Shown here one piece after another: positions 1-13,997 of a stretch of 64,000 nucleotides of DNA. This DNA comes from Actinomycetota bacterium (GTDB lineage Bacteria; Actinomycetota; Thermoleophilia; Gaiellales; Gaiellaceae), in contig PLBK01000015.1 of the NCBI GenBank assembly GCA_003134505.1, positions 71,276 to 135,275 on the forward strand. Direction: 5' to 3'. A program made the position numbers and the translations under genes. Under the pieces are notes generated by a model, which made no database searches, had not been told where the DNA came from, and worked only from the letters and a program-made list of their open reading frames with translations. The first letter of the stretch is position 1. Each line of letters begins with the position of its first letter.

Positions 1-711
1 TACGAGCGCGGCATCGTCTTCCGCCTCGGCCGGCTGTTCCCCGAGCCGAAGGGGCCGGGCCTGTTCACGCGGATCCCGATCATCGACCAGGTGATCAAGG
101 TCGACTTGCGGACGATCACGCTGATGATCCCTCCGCAGGAGGTGATCACGAAGGACAACGTCCCCGTGCGCGTGAACGCGGTCGCCTACTTCCGGATCGT
201 CGACCCGAACGCGGCGATCACGCAGGTCGAGAACTTCATGGTCGCCACCTCCCAGATCGCGCAGACGACCCTGCGCTCGGTGCTCGGCCAGCACGTGCTC
301 GACGAGTTGCTGTCGGAGCGCGAGAAGATCAACACGATCCTGCAGGGGATCATCGACGAGTCCACGGCGCCCTGGGGGATCAAGGTCTCGATCGTCGAGG
401 TCAAGGACGTCGAGATCCCGACTGACATGCAGCGGGCCATGGCTCGCCAGGCCGAGGCCGAGCGTGAGCGGCGCGCGAAGATCATCAACGCCGAGGGCGA
501 GTTCCAGGCGGCCGAGCGGCTCAAGGACGCAGCACTCGTGATCGCCGACCATCCGATCGCGCTGCAGCTCCGCTACCTCCAGACGCTGCTCGAGATCGGC
601 ACCGACAACTCGACCACGATCGTCTTCCCCGCGCCGATCGAGCTGCTGCGCCCGTTCCTGAGCGGGCCTGGCTCGACCGGATCGCCGGCGGGCACACCGA
701 AGGACGGATGA
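1..711 (+). CDS. SPFH/Band 7 domain protein (stomatin/slipin type), 5'-truncated by window edge
   Basis: The reading frame is open from base 1 ([11 protein letters not shown]...) to a TGA at 709-711, so the true start and any N-terminal membrane anchor lie outside the window. The visible 236 residues match the prohibitin/stomatin fold: '[10 protein letters not shown]', '[13 protein letters not shown]', a '[16 protein letters not shown]' strand, then a charged helix rich in Ala, Glu and Arg ([21 protein letters not shown]) that normally drives oligomerisation. Slipins form membrane-bound scaffolds, often paired with an NfeD protein, which is not visible here. The stop overlaps the next start by ATGA, implying translational coupling to the galT-like gene. 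The family call is firm; the specific role is unknown. Confidence 0.88.
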   Translation, partial: YERGIVFRLGRLFPEPKGPGLFTRIPIIDQVIKVDLRTITLMIPPQEVITKDNVPVRVNAVAYFRIVDPNAAITQVENFMVATSQIAQTTLRSVLGQHVLDELLSEREKINTILQGIIDESTAPWGIKVSIVEVKDVEIPTDMQRAMARQAEAERERRAKIINAEGEFQAAERLKDAALVIADHPIALQLRYLQTLLEIGTDNSTTIVFPAPIELLRPFLSGPGSTGSPAGTPKDG

Positions 712-1568
712 CGCCCGAAGTCGTTGCGGAGACCGAGCTCCGCAAAGATCCGCTCTCAGGCCGTCTCGTCGTCGTCGCCCCCGGGCGGTCGAAGCGGCCG
801 GGCGCGTTCCGCCGCTCCCCGCTCGAGGTGACGCCGGAGGAGCTCGAGTCGTGCCCGTTCTGCGCGGGGCGCGAGGAGCGGACGCCGCCCGAGACGCTGC
901 GGATCCCGATCGGCGCCGAGCGGTGGCAGGTGCGAGTCGTGCCGAACCTCTACCCCGCCTTCGAGGGCCAGGAGGTCGTCGTCCATACCCCACGCCACTG
1001 TCACTTCCTCGCCGAGCTGACGGGCGAGGAGATCGCCGCCGTCGCAGAAGCCTGGCAGGCGCGGGCGGCTGCCCGCGAGGGCTACCTGCACGCGTTCGTG
1101 AACGAGCGTTCCGAGGCCGGCGCGAGCCTCCCGCACACGCACTCGCAACTCGTCTGGTTCGACCGGCCGCCGCCCGAGGTCGAGCGCGAGCTCAGGCCCG
1201 GATACTGCCGTGTCTGCGACCCGCCAGGCGGGGCGGAACTCGTGATCGCCGAGCAGGGCGGCGTCGTCATGCGCGCCGCGTGGGCAGGACGCGTGCCGTA
1301 CGAGCTTCTCATCGCGCCGCTCGAGCACGAGAGCAACCCCTGGGAGAGCGACCTCCTCGAGCCGGCGCTCCGGCTCGCTGCAGAGGGTCTCCGCCGCCTG
1401 CACGGCATCGAGGGGCCGTGCCCGATGAACCTCTGGCTCCACGCCTCGGGCCACTGGCACGTCGAGGTCGTGCCCCGGCTGACGGTGCTGGCCGGCATCG
1501 AGCTCGGCGCCGGCTACTTCGTGAACCCGCTACCGCCCGAGGCGGCCGCGGAAGCATTGCGCACTTAG
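708..1568 (+). CDS. GalT-like nucleotidyltransferase (galactose-1-phosphate uridylyltransferase / DUF4931 type, HIT superfamily)
   Basis: This 286-residue protein has the GalT architecture: an N-terminal '[20 protein letters not shown]', a CxxC metal site (CPFC, about residues 48-51), 'VVPNLYPAF', and a histidine-triad-like active site '[12 protein letters not shown]' (about 141-152) where E. coli GalT has HPHxQ. The C-terminus carries '[12 protein letters not shown]', the second HIT-like metal strand. GalT exchanges UMP between UDP-glucose and galactose-1-phosphate. ADP-glucose or other sugar-1-phosphate adenylyltransferases share this fold, so the substrate is not certain. The ATG overlaps the upstream stop. 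It converges on gyrA with only 34 bp between the stop codons. Confidence 0.78.
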   Translation: MTPEVVAETELRKDPLSGRLVVVAPGRSKRPGAFRRSPLEVTPEELESCPFCAGREERTPPETLRIPIGAERWQVRVVPNLYPAFEGQEVVVHTPRHCHFLAELTGEEIAAVAEAWQARAAAREGYLHAFVNERSEAGASLPHTHSQLVWFDRPPPEVERELRPGYCRVCDPPGGAELVIAEQGGVVMRAAWAGRVPYELLIAPLEHESNPWESDLLEPALRLAAEGLRRLHGIEGPCPMNLWLHASGHWHVEVVPRLTVLAGIELGAGYFVNPLPPEAAAEALRT

Positions 1569-1602
1569 GCCAGCATTGCGCAGTTAAGCCAGCAGGGCGC
1601 AG

Positions 1603-1609
<7 letters not shown>
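1553..1609. repeat. Three tandem 19-bp repeats spanning the galT/gyrA convergent ends
   Basis: Copies at 1553-1571 (AGCATTGCGCACTTAGGCC) and 1572-1590 (AGCATTGCGCAGTTAAGCC) differ at two positions; a more diverged third copy lies at 1591-1609. The first copy contains the galT-like stop codon and the third contains the gyrA stop codon on the other strand. No hairpin or T-tract terminator is evident between the genes. Confidence 0.75.
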
Positions 1610-6559
<4,950 letters not shown>

Positions 6560-6584
6560 CTATTTGCGGGCTGATTGAAGTGTA

Positions 6585-7046
6585 TCAGAACGAGCGGCCG
6601 TCAGGGGTCCGTGCGAGGCCCAACGCAGCGGCTCGCGCGACCCGTTCACGGAGCTCCTCGTCGTCGATCGCGGCGGCGAGCGAGGCCGCGGCGGCGAGAG
6701 CCTCCGGGGACGGCACCGGGGTCTCGCGGCGCGTCGCTCCACCGGCAGCAGGCGGAGCCTCGGGCAGGTGGCCCTGGACGAATCGGAGCGTCTTCGGTGC
6801 CTGCTCTCCCAGCTCGGCGGCGAGCCGCTCGACGATCCGCGGCGCGAGCTGACCCAGCTCGAAGGCCCACACCGACGAGCTCGTGTGGACGTGGAGCGTG
6901 CCGTCGCGGGCCACCCGGGCGGGCCACGCGTTTCGGGCCACCTCCTCGCCGACCGCTCCGGGCCAGGCGGACACGATCCGGGGCATCGAGCCCTGGCCGT
7001 CGAAGCGGCCGAGCTGCCGCTCGACGAGGTGCTGGATCCGGTCCAT
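6585..7046 (-). CDS. dciA: DciA-family protein (DUF721), predicted replicative helicase loader/operator
   Basis: The 153-residue product has the DUF721 core 'IVSAWPGAVGEEVARNAWPARVARDGTLHVHTSSSVWAFELGQ', split here by line only: an alpha-beta KH-like domain over about residues 20-90, then a Pro/Ala-rich linker and a short helical tail. DciA is the ancestral partner of DnaB in bacteria lacking DnaC/DnaI, and in actinobacteria it characteristically lies between recF and gyrB, exactly as here. It is separated from recF by 13 bp containing a GGAG-type ribosome site. Family and context agree well; helicase loading is inferred from other species. Confidence 0.85.
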   Translation of the reverse strand: MDRIQHLVERQLGRFDGQGSMPRIVSAWPGAVGEEVARNAWPARVARDGTLHVHTSSSVWAFELGQLAPRIVERLAAELGEQAPKTLRFVQGHLPEAPPAAGGATRRETPVPSPEALAAAASLAAAIDDEELRERVARAAALGLARTPDGRSF

Positions 7047-7059
7047 CAGGCCGGCTCCG

Positions 7060-8121
7060 TCACGCCGCCCAGGCCCTTCCCGGCGTGACCTCGATCACCT
7101 GCGCAGGATCGGCCGGCAGCGCCTGCCGCGAAGTCGACGTGATCACCGTCTGGCCGCGTCCGGCGACGCGGGCGGCGAGGATCTCCCTCCGCCCGGGGTC
7201 GAGCTCCGAAAGCACGTCGTCGAGCAGGAGCAACGGCGGGGACGGCCGGCTCTCGGCGATCAGGTCGGACTCGGCGAGCAGGAGCGACAGGACCGCGAGC
7301 CGTTGCTCGCCCTGCGAGCCGAAGCTCCGCACGTCGCGCGACCCCGAAACGATCGCGATCTCGTCGAGATGCGGGCCGAGGCCGGTCGAACCCCGGTCGA
7401 GGTCGCGGTCGAGCCGCGCCTCGAGCGCGGAGGTCGAGAGGGGCTCGCCGCGATAGTCGAGGGAAACGTCCTCAAGGCCCAGCTCACCCGCCCGTTCGGC
7501 GAAGCCCGGCCCGAGCAGGTCGAGCACGCGCCGCCGCGACACGACCAGCTCCGTCCCGAGCTCGACGACCTGCTCGCTCCACGGAGTCACCGCGTCCCGT
7601 GTCGAGAGGCCGAGCCCGACCCTGCGCAGCGCCGCGTTCCGCTGGCCGAGCGCCTCGCCGTAGGCCGCGGGCACGCCGGCCTGCGCGGGCAGCAGGCGCC
7701 CGAGCGCGCGGTCGAAGTACGCACGCCGCACCGCCGGACCACCCTTGACGACGGCGAGCCTGTCCGGCGTGAAGACGAGCGTCGCCAGCTCGCTCCGCAG
7801 CCGCTCCGGCCGCTCGACGCGGGCACCGTTCATCCGCGCCTCCTTGCCGCCGCTGCGCTGGAGGACGACCTCCGTCTCGACTGCCACCGCGCCTCTCATG
7901 CCGTGCATGACGACACGGGCGGCCTCGGCACCGAAGCGGATGAGCTGGGCGTCGGCCCGGGTTCGCGGCGAGAAGCCCTGCGTCCCGACGTGGAGCGACT
8001 CGAGCAGGTTCGTCTTGCCCGCGCCGTTCGGGCCGACGACGAGCACGATGCCGGATGCGAGGTCGAGATCGAGCGCCGTGTACGACCGGAAGTCGCGAAG
8101 CGTGAGCGAATCGACGACCAG
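7060..8121 (-). CDS. recF: DNA replication and repair protein RecF (start codon non-canonical)
   Basis: RecF is an SMC-like ATPase that helps load RecA at gaps. Walker A 'GPNGAGKTNLLES', the ABC signature 'SQGEQRL' and Walker B 'LLLLDDVLSELD' are intact. The first ordinary start (GTG at 8046) would begin four residues before Walker A and remove the conserved N-terminal strands. Reading upstream in frame gives 'VVDSLTLRDFRSYTALDLDL', clearly RecF, back to a CTG at 8121-8119. No ATG, GTG or TTG occurs in frame before an upstream stop. I therefore place the start at CTG, giving 353 residues, the usual length. It lies 22 bp downstream of dnaN. A start-site sequencing error is the alternative. Confidence 0.9.
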   Translation of the reverse strand: MVVDSLTLRDFRSYTALDLDLASGIVLVVGPNGAGKTNLLESLHVGTQGFSPRTRADAQLIRFGAEAARVVMHGMRGAVAVETEVVLQRSGGKEARMNGARVERPERLRSELATLVFTPDRLAVVKGGPAVRRAYFDRALGRLLPAQAGVPAAYGEALGQRNAALRRVGLGLSTRDAVTPWSEQVVELGTELVVSRRRVLDLLGPGFAERAGELGLEDVSLDYRGEPLSTSALEARLDRDLDRGSTGLGPHLDEIAIVSGSRDVRSFGSQGEQRLAVLSLLLAESDLIAESRPSPPLLLLDDVLSELDPGRREILAARVAGRGQTVITSTSRQALPADPAQVIEVTPGRAWAA

Positions 8122-8143
8122 GCTATAGCGCCCAGCGACCGGC

Positions 8144-9241
8144 TCAGCCTGCCAGCCGGATCGGCATGATCAGGTACCAGAAGTCGCCGCTCGTCTCGGC
8201 GATCACGGCCGGCCGCAGCGCGTTGATCAGCTTCAGGGTCAGCTCGTCCTCGACGACCGACTCGATGCCGTCGCGCAGCCAGACGGGGTTGAAGCCGATC
8301 TCGAGAGGCTCGCCGCTGAACCCGATCGGCATCTGCTCGCGCGCCTCGCCGATGTCCTGCGTCTGGGCCGACACGGTCAGCTCGCCCTCGGCGAACCGCA
8401 GCCGCAGCGGCGTCGAGCGCTGCGCCATCACGGCCGCGCGGCGGATCACGTCGAGGAACTCATCGCGCGGCAGCTTCACCTCGTGCTCGAACGCCTCCGG
8501 CAGCAGCTGGCGGTAGTTCGGGAACTGCCCGTCGATCCGGCGCGTGGTCAGCCACGTGTCGCCGACTCCGAAGATCACGTGGTTGTCCAGCGTGCCGAGC
8601 TGGATCTCACCGGCACCGGCTGCGATGCGGCGGAGCTCGTCGAGCGCCCGGGCCGGCACGATCGCGTCCAGGTCGGGCGGAGAGCCCCCGACGGAGGTTT
8701 CCTTCACCGCCATCCGGTAGGAGTCCGTCGCAGCCATCACCAGGCTCGACCCCTCGAACCGCACCAGGATGCCGGTCAGCACTGGGCGCGACTCGTCGCG
8801 GCTCGCAGCTCGGCTCACCCGCGAGATCGTGTCGAGCAGCGGCTCCGCCTCAAGTGTCGACAGCGCCGAGGTCGCCGGGTCGGGCAGACGGGGGAAGTCC
8901 TCGACCGCGTACGTGCGCAGGCGCGACTCCGACGAGCCGCTCGTCACGTAGACGGTGCTCTCCTCGACACGGTGCTCGAGCACGACCTGCTCCTCCGGGA
9001 GCAGCCGCACGATCTCCGTCAGCAACCGCCCCGGAACGACGGCCGAGCCCTCGCCTTCCACGTTCCCGTCGAGCTTGGCCCGCAGCGAGAGCTCCATGTC
9101 CGTGGCCGCGAGCTCGAGGTGGCCGTCCTGCACCTGCAGCAGCACTCCCGCCAGGATCTGAACCGTTCCGCGTGTCGACAGGCCGCGCGACACGACACCG
9201 AGGCGCGCAGCCAGATCATCTCGCGAGCAAGTGATTTTCAT
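8144..9241 (-). CDS. dnaN: DNA polymerase III beta sliding clamp
   Basis: The ring-shaped processivity clamp for Pol III. The 365-residue product begins MKITCSRDDLAARLG and contains the three repeated clamp domains, with 'TDSYRMAVKE' in the middle and the conserved C-terminus 'YLIMPIRLAG' (family pattern YxxMPxRL). An ATG ten codons upstream (9271) is also in frame, but 9241 matches family N-termini and is preceded by a G-rich GGGGACGGGG stretch. It lies between dnaA and recF in the classic origin operon. Confidence 0.97.
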   Translation of the reverse strand: MKITCSRDDLAARLGVVSRGLSTRGTVQILAGVLLQVQDGHLELAATDMELSLRAKLDGNVEGEGSAVVPGRLLTEIVRLLPEEQVVLEHRVEESTVYVTSGSSESRLRTYAVEDFPRLPDPATSALSTLEAEPLLDTISRVSRAASRDESRPVLTGILVRFEGSSLVMAATDSYRMAVKETSVGGSPPDLDAIVPARALDELRRIAAGAGEIQLGTLDNHVIFGVGDTWLTTRRIDGQFPNYRQLLPEAFEHEVKLPRDEFLDVIRRAAVMAQRSTPLRLRFAEGELTVSAQTQDIGEAREQMPIGFSGEPLEIGFNPVWLRDGIESVVEDELTLKLINALRPAVIAETSGDFWYLIMPIRLAG

Positions 9242-9428
9242 CCCCGTCCCCACTACTAGTTCTGTTGTCATTCTTCTTTAAAAGATCGTAGTAGTCATAG
9301 GTAGTGTGGATGATGGGGATGACGCCCCGAAGCCATGACCCCGTGCGGCTTCGCGGCTGGGGACGCGGCTGGGGACGGATTGGCTGTTTCGCACAGGGGT
9401 TTCGCGGTCGGGTCCGAGATCGCCGAGA
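9242..9428. promoter_or_regulatory. dnaA-dnaN spacer with one near-consensus DnaA box
   Basis: This short spacer contains an AT-rich tract (about 9270-9300, unusual for this genome) and TGTGGATGA at 9305-9313, one mismatch from the reverse DnaA box TGTGGATAA. It probably holds the dnaN promoter. In many actinobacteria oriC lies here, but at under 200 bp with a single good box it looks too small to be the whole origin. Confidence 0.45.
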
Positions 9429-10775
9429 TCAGTGGAGTTGTCGGATCCTGGCGGTCAGTTCTTGCACAAGGCTGTACACAGACGGGTCCTCGCGGATCAG
9501 CCGCGCAATCTTGGACGTCGCGTGGATCACGGTGGTGTGGTCGCGGCCGCCGAACTCCTTGCCGATCTTCGGTAGCGAGGAGTCGGTCAGCTCGCGCGAC
9601 AGGTACATCGCGACCTGCCTCGGGTAGACGATGTTCTGCGAGCGCTTGTCCCCGCAGAGCTCGGTGAGCGAGAGCCCGAAGCGGTCGGCGACGGACTCCT
9701 GGATCGTCTTGATCGAGACCTGCTGGGCGCCACCCTGGGGGAAGACGTCCTTGAGGACGTCCTGGGCGAGCTCGACGGTCATCGCGCGGCCGGTCAGCGA
9801 GGAGAACGCGACCACGCGGGTGAGCGCGCCTTCGAGCTCGCGGATGTTGGTCGACACGCGGCCGGCGATGAAGGTGAGCACCTGCGGGTCGGGCACGTGG
9901 ATGCCGTCGGTCTTGACCTTCTTGCGCAGGATCGCGATCCGGGTCTCGAGGTCGGGCGGCTGGATGTCCGTGATCAGGCCCCACTCGAACCGCGACCGCA
10001 GCCTCGCCTCCAGCGTCGCGATCTCGCGCGGCGGTCGGTCCGAGGACATCACGATCTGGCTCCCAGCCTCGTAGAGCGAGTTGAAGGTGTGGAAGAACTC
10101 CTCCTGGATCCGCTCCTTGTGCTCGAAGAACTGCACGTCGTCGATCAGCAGCACGTCGTAGTTGCGGTAGCGCTGCTTGAAGCCCTCGATGCGCTTGTCG
10201 CGGAGCGAGTTGATGAAGTCGTTCATGAACGTCTCGCTCGTGATGTAGCGCACGGTCAGTGGGCTCGTGTGCTCGAGGACGTAGTGCGCGATCGCCTGCA
10301 GGAGGTGCGTCTTGCCGAGGCCGGTGCCGCCGTAGATGAACAGCGGGTTGTAGGCCTGTGCCGGCGCCTCCGCGACGGCGAGCGCCGCAGCGTGCGCGAA
10401 CCGGTTCGACGAGCCGATCACGAACAGGTCGAACGTGTACTTCGGGTTCAACCCGGGCAGCGTCTCGCGCGCGTGTGCCTCGTCGGGCGCCGCGACCGCT
10501 GCGCGCGAGAGCGACTCGTCGACCCGGAAGCGCACCGTCGTCTCCGACGAGCTGGCATCGCTGACAGCCGCTCTGACGAGACTCCCGAAATGGGTCTCGA
10601 TCCACTCCCGCGTGAAGTTGTTCGGAACGGCGACGAGCAGCTCGCCGTTCGAGATCGTCACCGGCCGGGCCTCGCCGAACCAGGTTCGGTAGGCAGAATC
10701 GTTCAACGCGCCCTTGAGCCGGCCGGCTACCTCGGACCAGAGCGCATCTGCAGTCACCCCAAGAGCTTGCTCCAC
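9429..10775 (-). CDS. dnaA: Chromosomal replication initiator protein DnaA
   Basis: DnaA binds DnaA boxes and opens oriC. The protein has domain I ([23 protein letters not shown]), a short domain II, the AAA+ domain with Walker A '[12 protein letters not shown]' and Walker B 'LLIDDVQF', and the domain IV helix-turn-helix signature '[11 protein letters not shown]'. I chose the GTG at 10775 ([13 protein letters not shown]), giving 448 residues. The open frame extends to 10826, but those codons have no family similarity. Two G-rich stretches lie upstream of the GTG. It diverges from rpmH across the candidate origin. Confidence 0.97.
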   Translation of the reverse strand: MEQALGVTADALWSEVAGRLKGALNDSAYRTWFGEARPVTISNGELLVAVPNNFTREWIETHFGSLVRAAVSDASSSETTVRFRVDESLSRAAVAAPDEAHARETLPGLNPKYTFDLFVIGSSNRFAHAAALAVAEAPAQAYNPLFIYGGTGLGKTHLLQAIAHYVLEHTSPLTVRYITSETFMNDFINSLRDKRIEGFKQRYRNYDVLLIDDVQFFEHKERIQEEFFHTFNSLYEAGSQIVMSSDRPPREIATLEARLRSRFEWGLITDIQPPDLETRIAILRKKVKTDGIHVPDPQVLTFIAGRVSTNIRELEGALTRVVAFSSLTGRAMTVELAQDVLKDVFPQGGAQQVSIKTIQESVADRFGLSLTELCGDKRSQNIVYPRQVAMYLSRELTDSSLPKIGKEFGGRDHTTVIHATSKIARLIREDPSVYSLVQELTARIRQLH

Positions 10776-11087
10776 CCTTCTGTCCCCGCCTTCCTTACGC
10801 CTCGAAAGTGGGCGCGAGCATACCAATGTGCCTGCGGAGCGACAACGGCTCCGGAACGCCTCTTTCTCCCGACCGGTTTCAGACGTTTTGCAGGGGTTTC
10901 ACGCGCGTCCACACGGTTCTCCACAGGTGTGGAAAGTGTCGGATTTTCGGCGTTGACAACACCGCGCTCCGGCTCCGCGAGCCAAGTTCCCTCCGGCGCT
11001 TGATCCGCGGCGGGCTGTGGACAACTGCGAACCCGAATCGGCTCGTCTATACTTGCGAAACGGGCGCTCGGAGCGCCTCTTTCTACG
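10776..11087. other. Candidate oriC between dnaA and rpmH
   Basis: This 312-bp gene-free region separates the leftward dnaA cluster from the rightward rpmH cluster, which is where replication would have to diverge. It holds a DnaA box TGTGGACAA at 11016-11024 (one base from TGTGGATAA), TTCTCCACA at 10917-10925 (one mismatch), and weaker matches sharing the TCCACA/TGTGGA core at 10905-10913 and 10928-10936. The spacing and divergent gene orientation support an origin. No long AT-rich unwinding element is obvious apart from short T-rich runs near 10861-10900. Confidence 0.6.
11048..11053 (+). promoter_or_regulatory. Putative -10 element of rpmH operon
   Basis: TATACT lies 34 bp upstream of the rpmH ATG and fits a sigma-70-type -10 hexamer. 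No clear -35 is found at 17 bp; TGGACA at 11018-11023 is too far away. Confidence 0.4.
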
Positions 11088-11222
11088 ATGAAGAGGACCT
11101 ATCAGCCAAACGTGCGGAGACGGAAGCGCAAGCACGGCTTCCGCGCACGCATGGCCACTCGGGCAGGCAGGGCGATTCTGAAGCGTCGCCGGGCGAAGGG
11201 CCGCAAGCGACTCTCCGCCTGA
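11088..11222 (+). CDS. rpmH: 50S ribosomal protein L34
   Basis: This 44-residue, highly basic protein reads [20 protein letters not shown] onward and ends KGRKRLSA, the standard L34 sequence with the N-terminal KRTYQP and the [10 protein letters not shown] core. It is a structural protein of the large ribosomal subunit. It is the first gene of the rightward rpmH-rnpA-yidD-yidC-khpB series next to the origin. It is too short for most ORF thresholds, but identity is unambiguous. Confidence 0.98.
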   Translation: MKRTYQPNVRRRKRKHGFRARMATRAGRAILKRRRAKGRKRLSA

Positions 11223-11294
11223 TCCGTTCCTGCCGGCTCAAACTGAAGTCACGCACGCCACGCTCTCCCCGCCCGCGCTCCGCCCGTTCGCGAC

Positions 11295-11300
11295 TACTCT
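11295..11300 (+). promoter_or_regulatory. Putative -10 giving leaderless rnpA mRNA
   Basis: TACTCT is followed after 7 bp by the rnpA ATG at 11308, so transcription would begin at or next to the start codon. No Shine-Dalgarno sequence is present. Confidence 0.4.
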
Positions 11301-11307
11301 GCCGCGT

Positions 11308-11655
11308 ATGCATCGCCGCTACCGGCTGACGCGTTCGCACGACTTCGACGCCGTCTACCGGCGGGGTCGCTCGGTTTCGACCCGCTTCCTCGTCCTCTAC
11401 TGGTTCCCGCGCGAGGACGAGAGCGAGGAGCCGCGGCTCGGCCTGGCCGTGCCGAAGCGCGTCGGCTCGGCCGCCGACCGCAACCGCGCCAAGCGCCGTC
11501 TCCGCGAGCTGTGGCGGGCGCGGCTCGAGTCGATCCCGACCGGCTGCGACTACGTGCTCGTCGTGAGGCCGGGCTTCGTCGAGGCGGCGGAGAGCCGCGA
11601 TGCCGACTGGCTCGGCGAGCGCCTCGACGAGGTGCTCGGAAAGGCGAGCGCGTGA
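11308..11655 (+). CDS. rnpA: Ribonuclease P protein component
   Basis: The protein subunit of RNase P assists the catalytic RNA in 5' maturation of tRNAs. The 115-residue product starts [20 protein letters not shown] and contains the RNR signature '[10 protein letters not shown]' at about residues 56-65, the RNA-binding helix of the family. Length and position after rpmH are typical. Its TGA overlaps the yidD GTG (GTGA). Confidence 0.97.
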   Translation: MHRRYRLTRSHDFDAVYRRGRSVSTRFLVLYWFPREDESEEPRLGLAVPKRVGSAADRNRAKRRLRELWRARLESIPTGCDYVLVVRPGFVEAAESRDADWLGERLDEVLGKASA

Positions 11656-11855
11656 AGCACGTATCGTTCTTCCTGCGCGCGTTCTTCCCGTCTCCCGGCG
11701 TCGCGGGAGCGCCGACATGCAAGTACCACCCGAGCTGCTCGCAGTACGCGTCCGAGGCTCTCCGCCGGCACGGCTTCGTCAAGGGCTCGGCGAAGACGGC
11801 CTGGCGGCTCCTGCGCTGCAACCCCTGGAGTCTCGGGGGAGTGGATCACCCGTGA
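11652..11855 (+). CDS. yidD: Membrane protein insertion efficiency factor YidD
   Basis: A 67-residue product with the YidD (DUF37) hallmarks: '[15 protein letters not shown]' and '[23 protein letters not shown]'. YidD is a small peripheral membrane protein thought to assist YidC-dependent insertion. It starts with a GTG that overlaps the rnpA stop and ends overlapping the yidC GTG, so it is translationally coupled on both sides. Confidence 0.95.
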   Translation: MKHVSFFLRAFFPSPGVAGAPTCKYHPSCSQYASEALRRHGFVKGSAKTAWRLLRCNPWSLGGVDHP

Positions 11856-12673
11856 TCCTCGGCATCGCCGTCCTCGACCAGCTGGAGACCGTCCTCCGTC
11901 ACGTGCTCAAGTGGCTCGGGCCGCACGGCGCGATCGGGCTGCCGTGGGCCTGGGCGATCGTGGCCCTGACGGTGAGCGTCCGCATCCTGATCGTCCCGCT
12001 CGCCGTCAAGCAGATCCACTCGATGCAGGCCCTGCAGCGCTTCGCTCCGCAGATGAAGGAGATCCAGCAGAAGTACAAGGCGGACAAGCAGAAGCAGAAC
12101 GAAGAGCTGATGAAGTTCTACAAGGAGCACAAGATCAACCCGGCTGCCTCGTGCCTGCCGCTGGTCGCCCAGCTCCCGGTCTTCTTCTCGCTCTACTTCG
12201 TGCTGAAGCATCAGAGCACGTTCGTCCTCAAGGGCGACAACCTGAACTGGCTCGGCCTGATCAACATCACGCAGCACGCGACGGTCGGGTGGGGCCCGCT
12301 GCTGATCGTGATCTACGTCGCCAGCCAGCTCTCCTCGTCGTACTTCATGTCGACCACGGTGGACAAGAACCAGCGCGTCCTGCTGATGGTGCTGCCGGTC
12401 CTGTTCGTCCCGTTCATCATCCGCTTCCCGACCGGCCTCGTCCTCTACTGGGTGACCACCAACCTGTGGACGGTGGGCCAGGGCCTGATCACCCGCCGCC
12501 TGCTCCCCAAGCCGGCCGTGCCGGTGAAACGCACCTCTCGAACGCCTGCGCGTGAGGCACCTGCGCAGGAGGACTCCGGGGACGGGACGAAGGTCGCAAG
12601 CTTGCAGGCAAAGCCGGCCGCGCCTGCTGCCCCGCGCCGGGTGAAACGCAAGAAGAAGAGGACGCGGCGGTGA
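11852..12673 (+). CDS. yidC: Membrane protein insertase YidC/Oxa1 family
   Basis: YidC inserts and folds membrane proteins alone or with SecYEG. The 273-residue product has an initial hydrophobic segment, the cytosolic hairpin '[20 protein letters not shown]', the conserved '[20 protein letters not shown]' segment, further membrane helices with '[15 protein letters not shown]', and a basic tail ending KRKKKRTRR that may contact ribosomes. There is no large periplasmic domain, as in Gram-positive YidC. The start is GTG at 11852, overlapping yidD; the end overlaps the khpB GTG. Confidence 0.96.
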   Translation: MILGIAVLDQLETVLRHVLKWLGPHGAIGLPWAWAIVALTVSVRILIVPLAVKQIHSMQALQRFAPQMKEIQQKYKADKQKQNEELMKFYKEHKINPAASCLPLVAQLPVFFSLYFVLKHQSTFVLKGDNLNWLGLINITQHATVGWGPLLIVIYVASQLSSSYFMSTTVDKNQRVLLMVLPVLFVPFIIRFPTGLVLYWVTTNLWTVGQGLITRRLLPKPAVPVKRTSRTPAREAPAQEDSGDGTKVASLQAKPAAPAAPRRVKRKKKRTRR

Positions 12674-13389
12674 GCGACGAGGCCCCGCTCGTGGTCGAGG
12701 CCGAGGGCGAGACCGTCGGCGAGGCCAAGTGGGTGGGCCTGCGCGAGCTCGAGCGGCGCTACCCGGGCCTCGACCGCGAATCGGTCACCTTCGAGGTGAT
12801 CTCGGCCGGAGAGCGCGGGTTGCTCGGCGTCGGCACCTCGCCCGCGCGGGTTCTCGCGCGCTTCGATCCGGCCACTGCTCCGCCTGCACCGGCGGCGCAG
12901 CCGGCCACGCCCCGCCCGAGGATGGACGAGAGCGACCGTGCCGCCCTCGTCCGCGAGATGCTGGAAGAGATCGCCCGGGCGCTGGGCGCCGACTGCGCCA
13001 TCGACGTCGAGGAGGCGGGCGAGAGCATCGCGGCGACGCTCGACGGCCCCGACGTGGCGGTGATGATCGGAAAGCGGGGCAAGACGATCGACTCGATCCA
13101 GTACCTGATCGGCGCGGCGATGGCGTCCGCAGGGGGCGAAGCTCCGGGCCAGGTGACCGTCGATGCGGCCGGCTATCGTGACCGCCGCGAAGCGCGGCTC
13201 TCGGACCTTGCGGCGAGGTCGGCCGAGCAGACGCTGAGGACGGGACGCGCGATCAGCCTCGAGCCGATGACGTCGGTGGAGCGGAAGATCGTGCACATGC
13301 ACCTGAAGGACGCTCCCGGCATCGAGACGCACAGCGAAGGTGACGAGCCGAACCGCTACGTCGTTGTCTCGCCGGCCGGCACTGACTGA
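12670..13389 (+). CDS. khpB: RNA-binding protein KhpB/Jag (EloR) with Jag-N, KH and R3H domains
   Basis: The 239-residue protein has an N-terminal Jag domain (about residues 15-60, 'AKWVGLRELERRYPGL...RGLLGVG'), a Pro/Ala-rich linker, a KH-type domain with the 'GKRGKTIDSIQ' loop (about 137-147) and a C-terminal R3H domain ('YRDRREARLSDLA...SVERKIVHMHL'). KhpB binds small RNAs and mRNAs and affects cell elongation in firmicutes. Its place directly after yidC is conserved. The GTG start overlaps the yidC stop. Confidence 0.93.
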   Translation: MSDEAPLVVEAEGETVGEAKWVGLRELERRYPGLDRESVTFEVISAGERGLLGVGTSPARVLARFDPATAPPAPAAQPATPRPRMDESDRAALVREMLEEIARALGADCAIDVEEAGESIAATLDGPDVAVMIGKRGKTIDSIQYLIGAAMASAGGEAPGQVTVDAAGYRDRREARLSDLAARSAEQTLRTGRAISLEPMTSVERKIVHMHLKDAPGIETHSEGDEPNRYVVVSPAGTD

Positions 13390-13951
13390 CTGGCTCCGCG
13401 CCGTCGTCGAGACGCCGGGGCTGACCGCGCTCCGCGACCCCGCGGAAGCCCGGCGGGTGCTCGTGGACGATTCGCTGCGCGTTCTGCCCGTGCTCGCGCG
13501 CTTCGGCGATCCGATCGTCGACGTCGGCTCGGGCGGAGGCGCGCCGGGGATCCCGCTCGCGCTCGAGCTCCCGCACCGTGAGTTCGTCCTGCTCGAGTCG
13601 CAGCGGCGCAAGTGCCTCTTCCTCGAGCGCTGGGCGCCGCCGAATGCTCGCGTCGTGTGCGGCCGGGCCGAGGAGCAAGAGACGGACTGGGCCGGGGTGG
13701 CTCTCGCGAAGGCGCTCGCCCGGCCGCCGGTCGCGGTCGAGTGGTGCCTGCCGCTCGTGCGCCCCGGAGGGGCGGCGGTGCTGTTCGTCGGGCCGGCGGT
13801 GGACGTCGGAGCCGTGGCCCGCGCGGCCGCGCAGCTGGGCGGCGGCGAGCCGGAGGATCACGGCGGCCTGCTCGTCGTCCCGAAGCTCGGCCCGACTCCG
13901 CCGGGCTTCCCGCGCCGTCCGGGCATCGCCCGGAAGCGCCCGCTCGCCTGA
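13340..13951 (+). CDS. rsmG: 16S rRNA (guanine-527-N7)-methyltransferase RsmG
   Basis: RsmG/GidB methylates G527 of 16S rRNA, and its loss gives low-level streptomycin resistance. The SAM-binding motif 'IVDVGSGGGAPGIPLAL' and the preceding 'GLTALRDPAEARRVLVDDSLRVLP' match the family, as does 'LLESQRRKCLFLE'. At 203 residues or fewer it is slightly shorter than usual. The start is uncertain: the in-frame GTG at 13340 overlaps khpB by 50 bp, and the only later candidate is a TTG at 13364. No ATG occurs. Confidence 0.9.
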   Translation: MTSRTATSLSRRPALTDWLRAVVETPGLTALRDPAEARRVLVDDSLRVLPVLARFGDPIVDVGSGGGAPGIPLALELPHREFVLLESQRRKCLFLERWAPPNARVVCGRAEEQETDWAGVALAKALARPPVAVEWCLPLVRPGGAAVLFVGPAVDVGAVARAAAQLGGGEPEDHGGLLVVPKLGPTPPGFPRRPGIARKRPLA

Positions 13952-13997
13952 TCCAGGAGAGGAGCCGGGCGTCCGACCCCGAAGAAAGAATGTTCGA

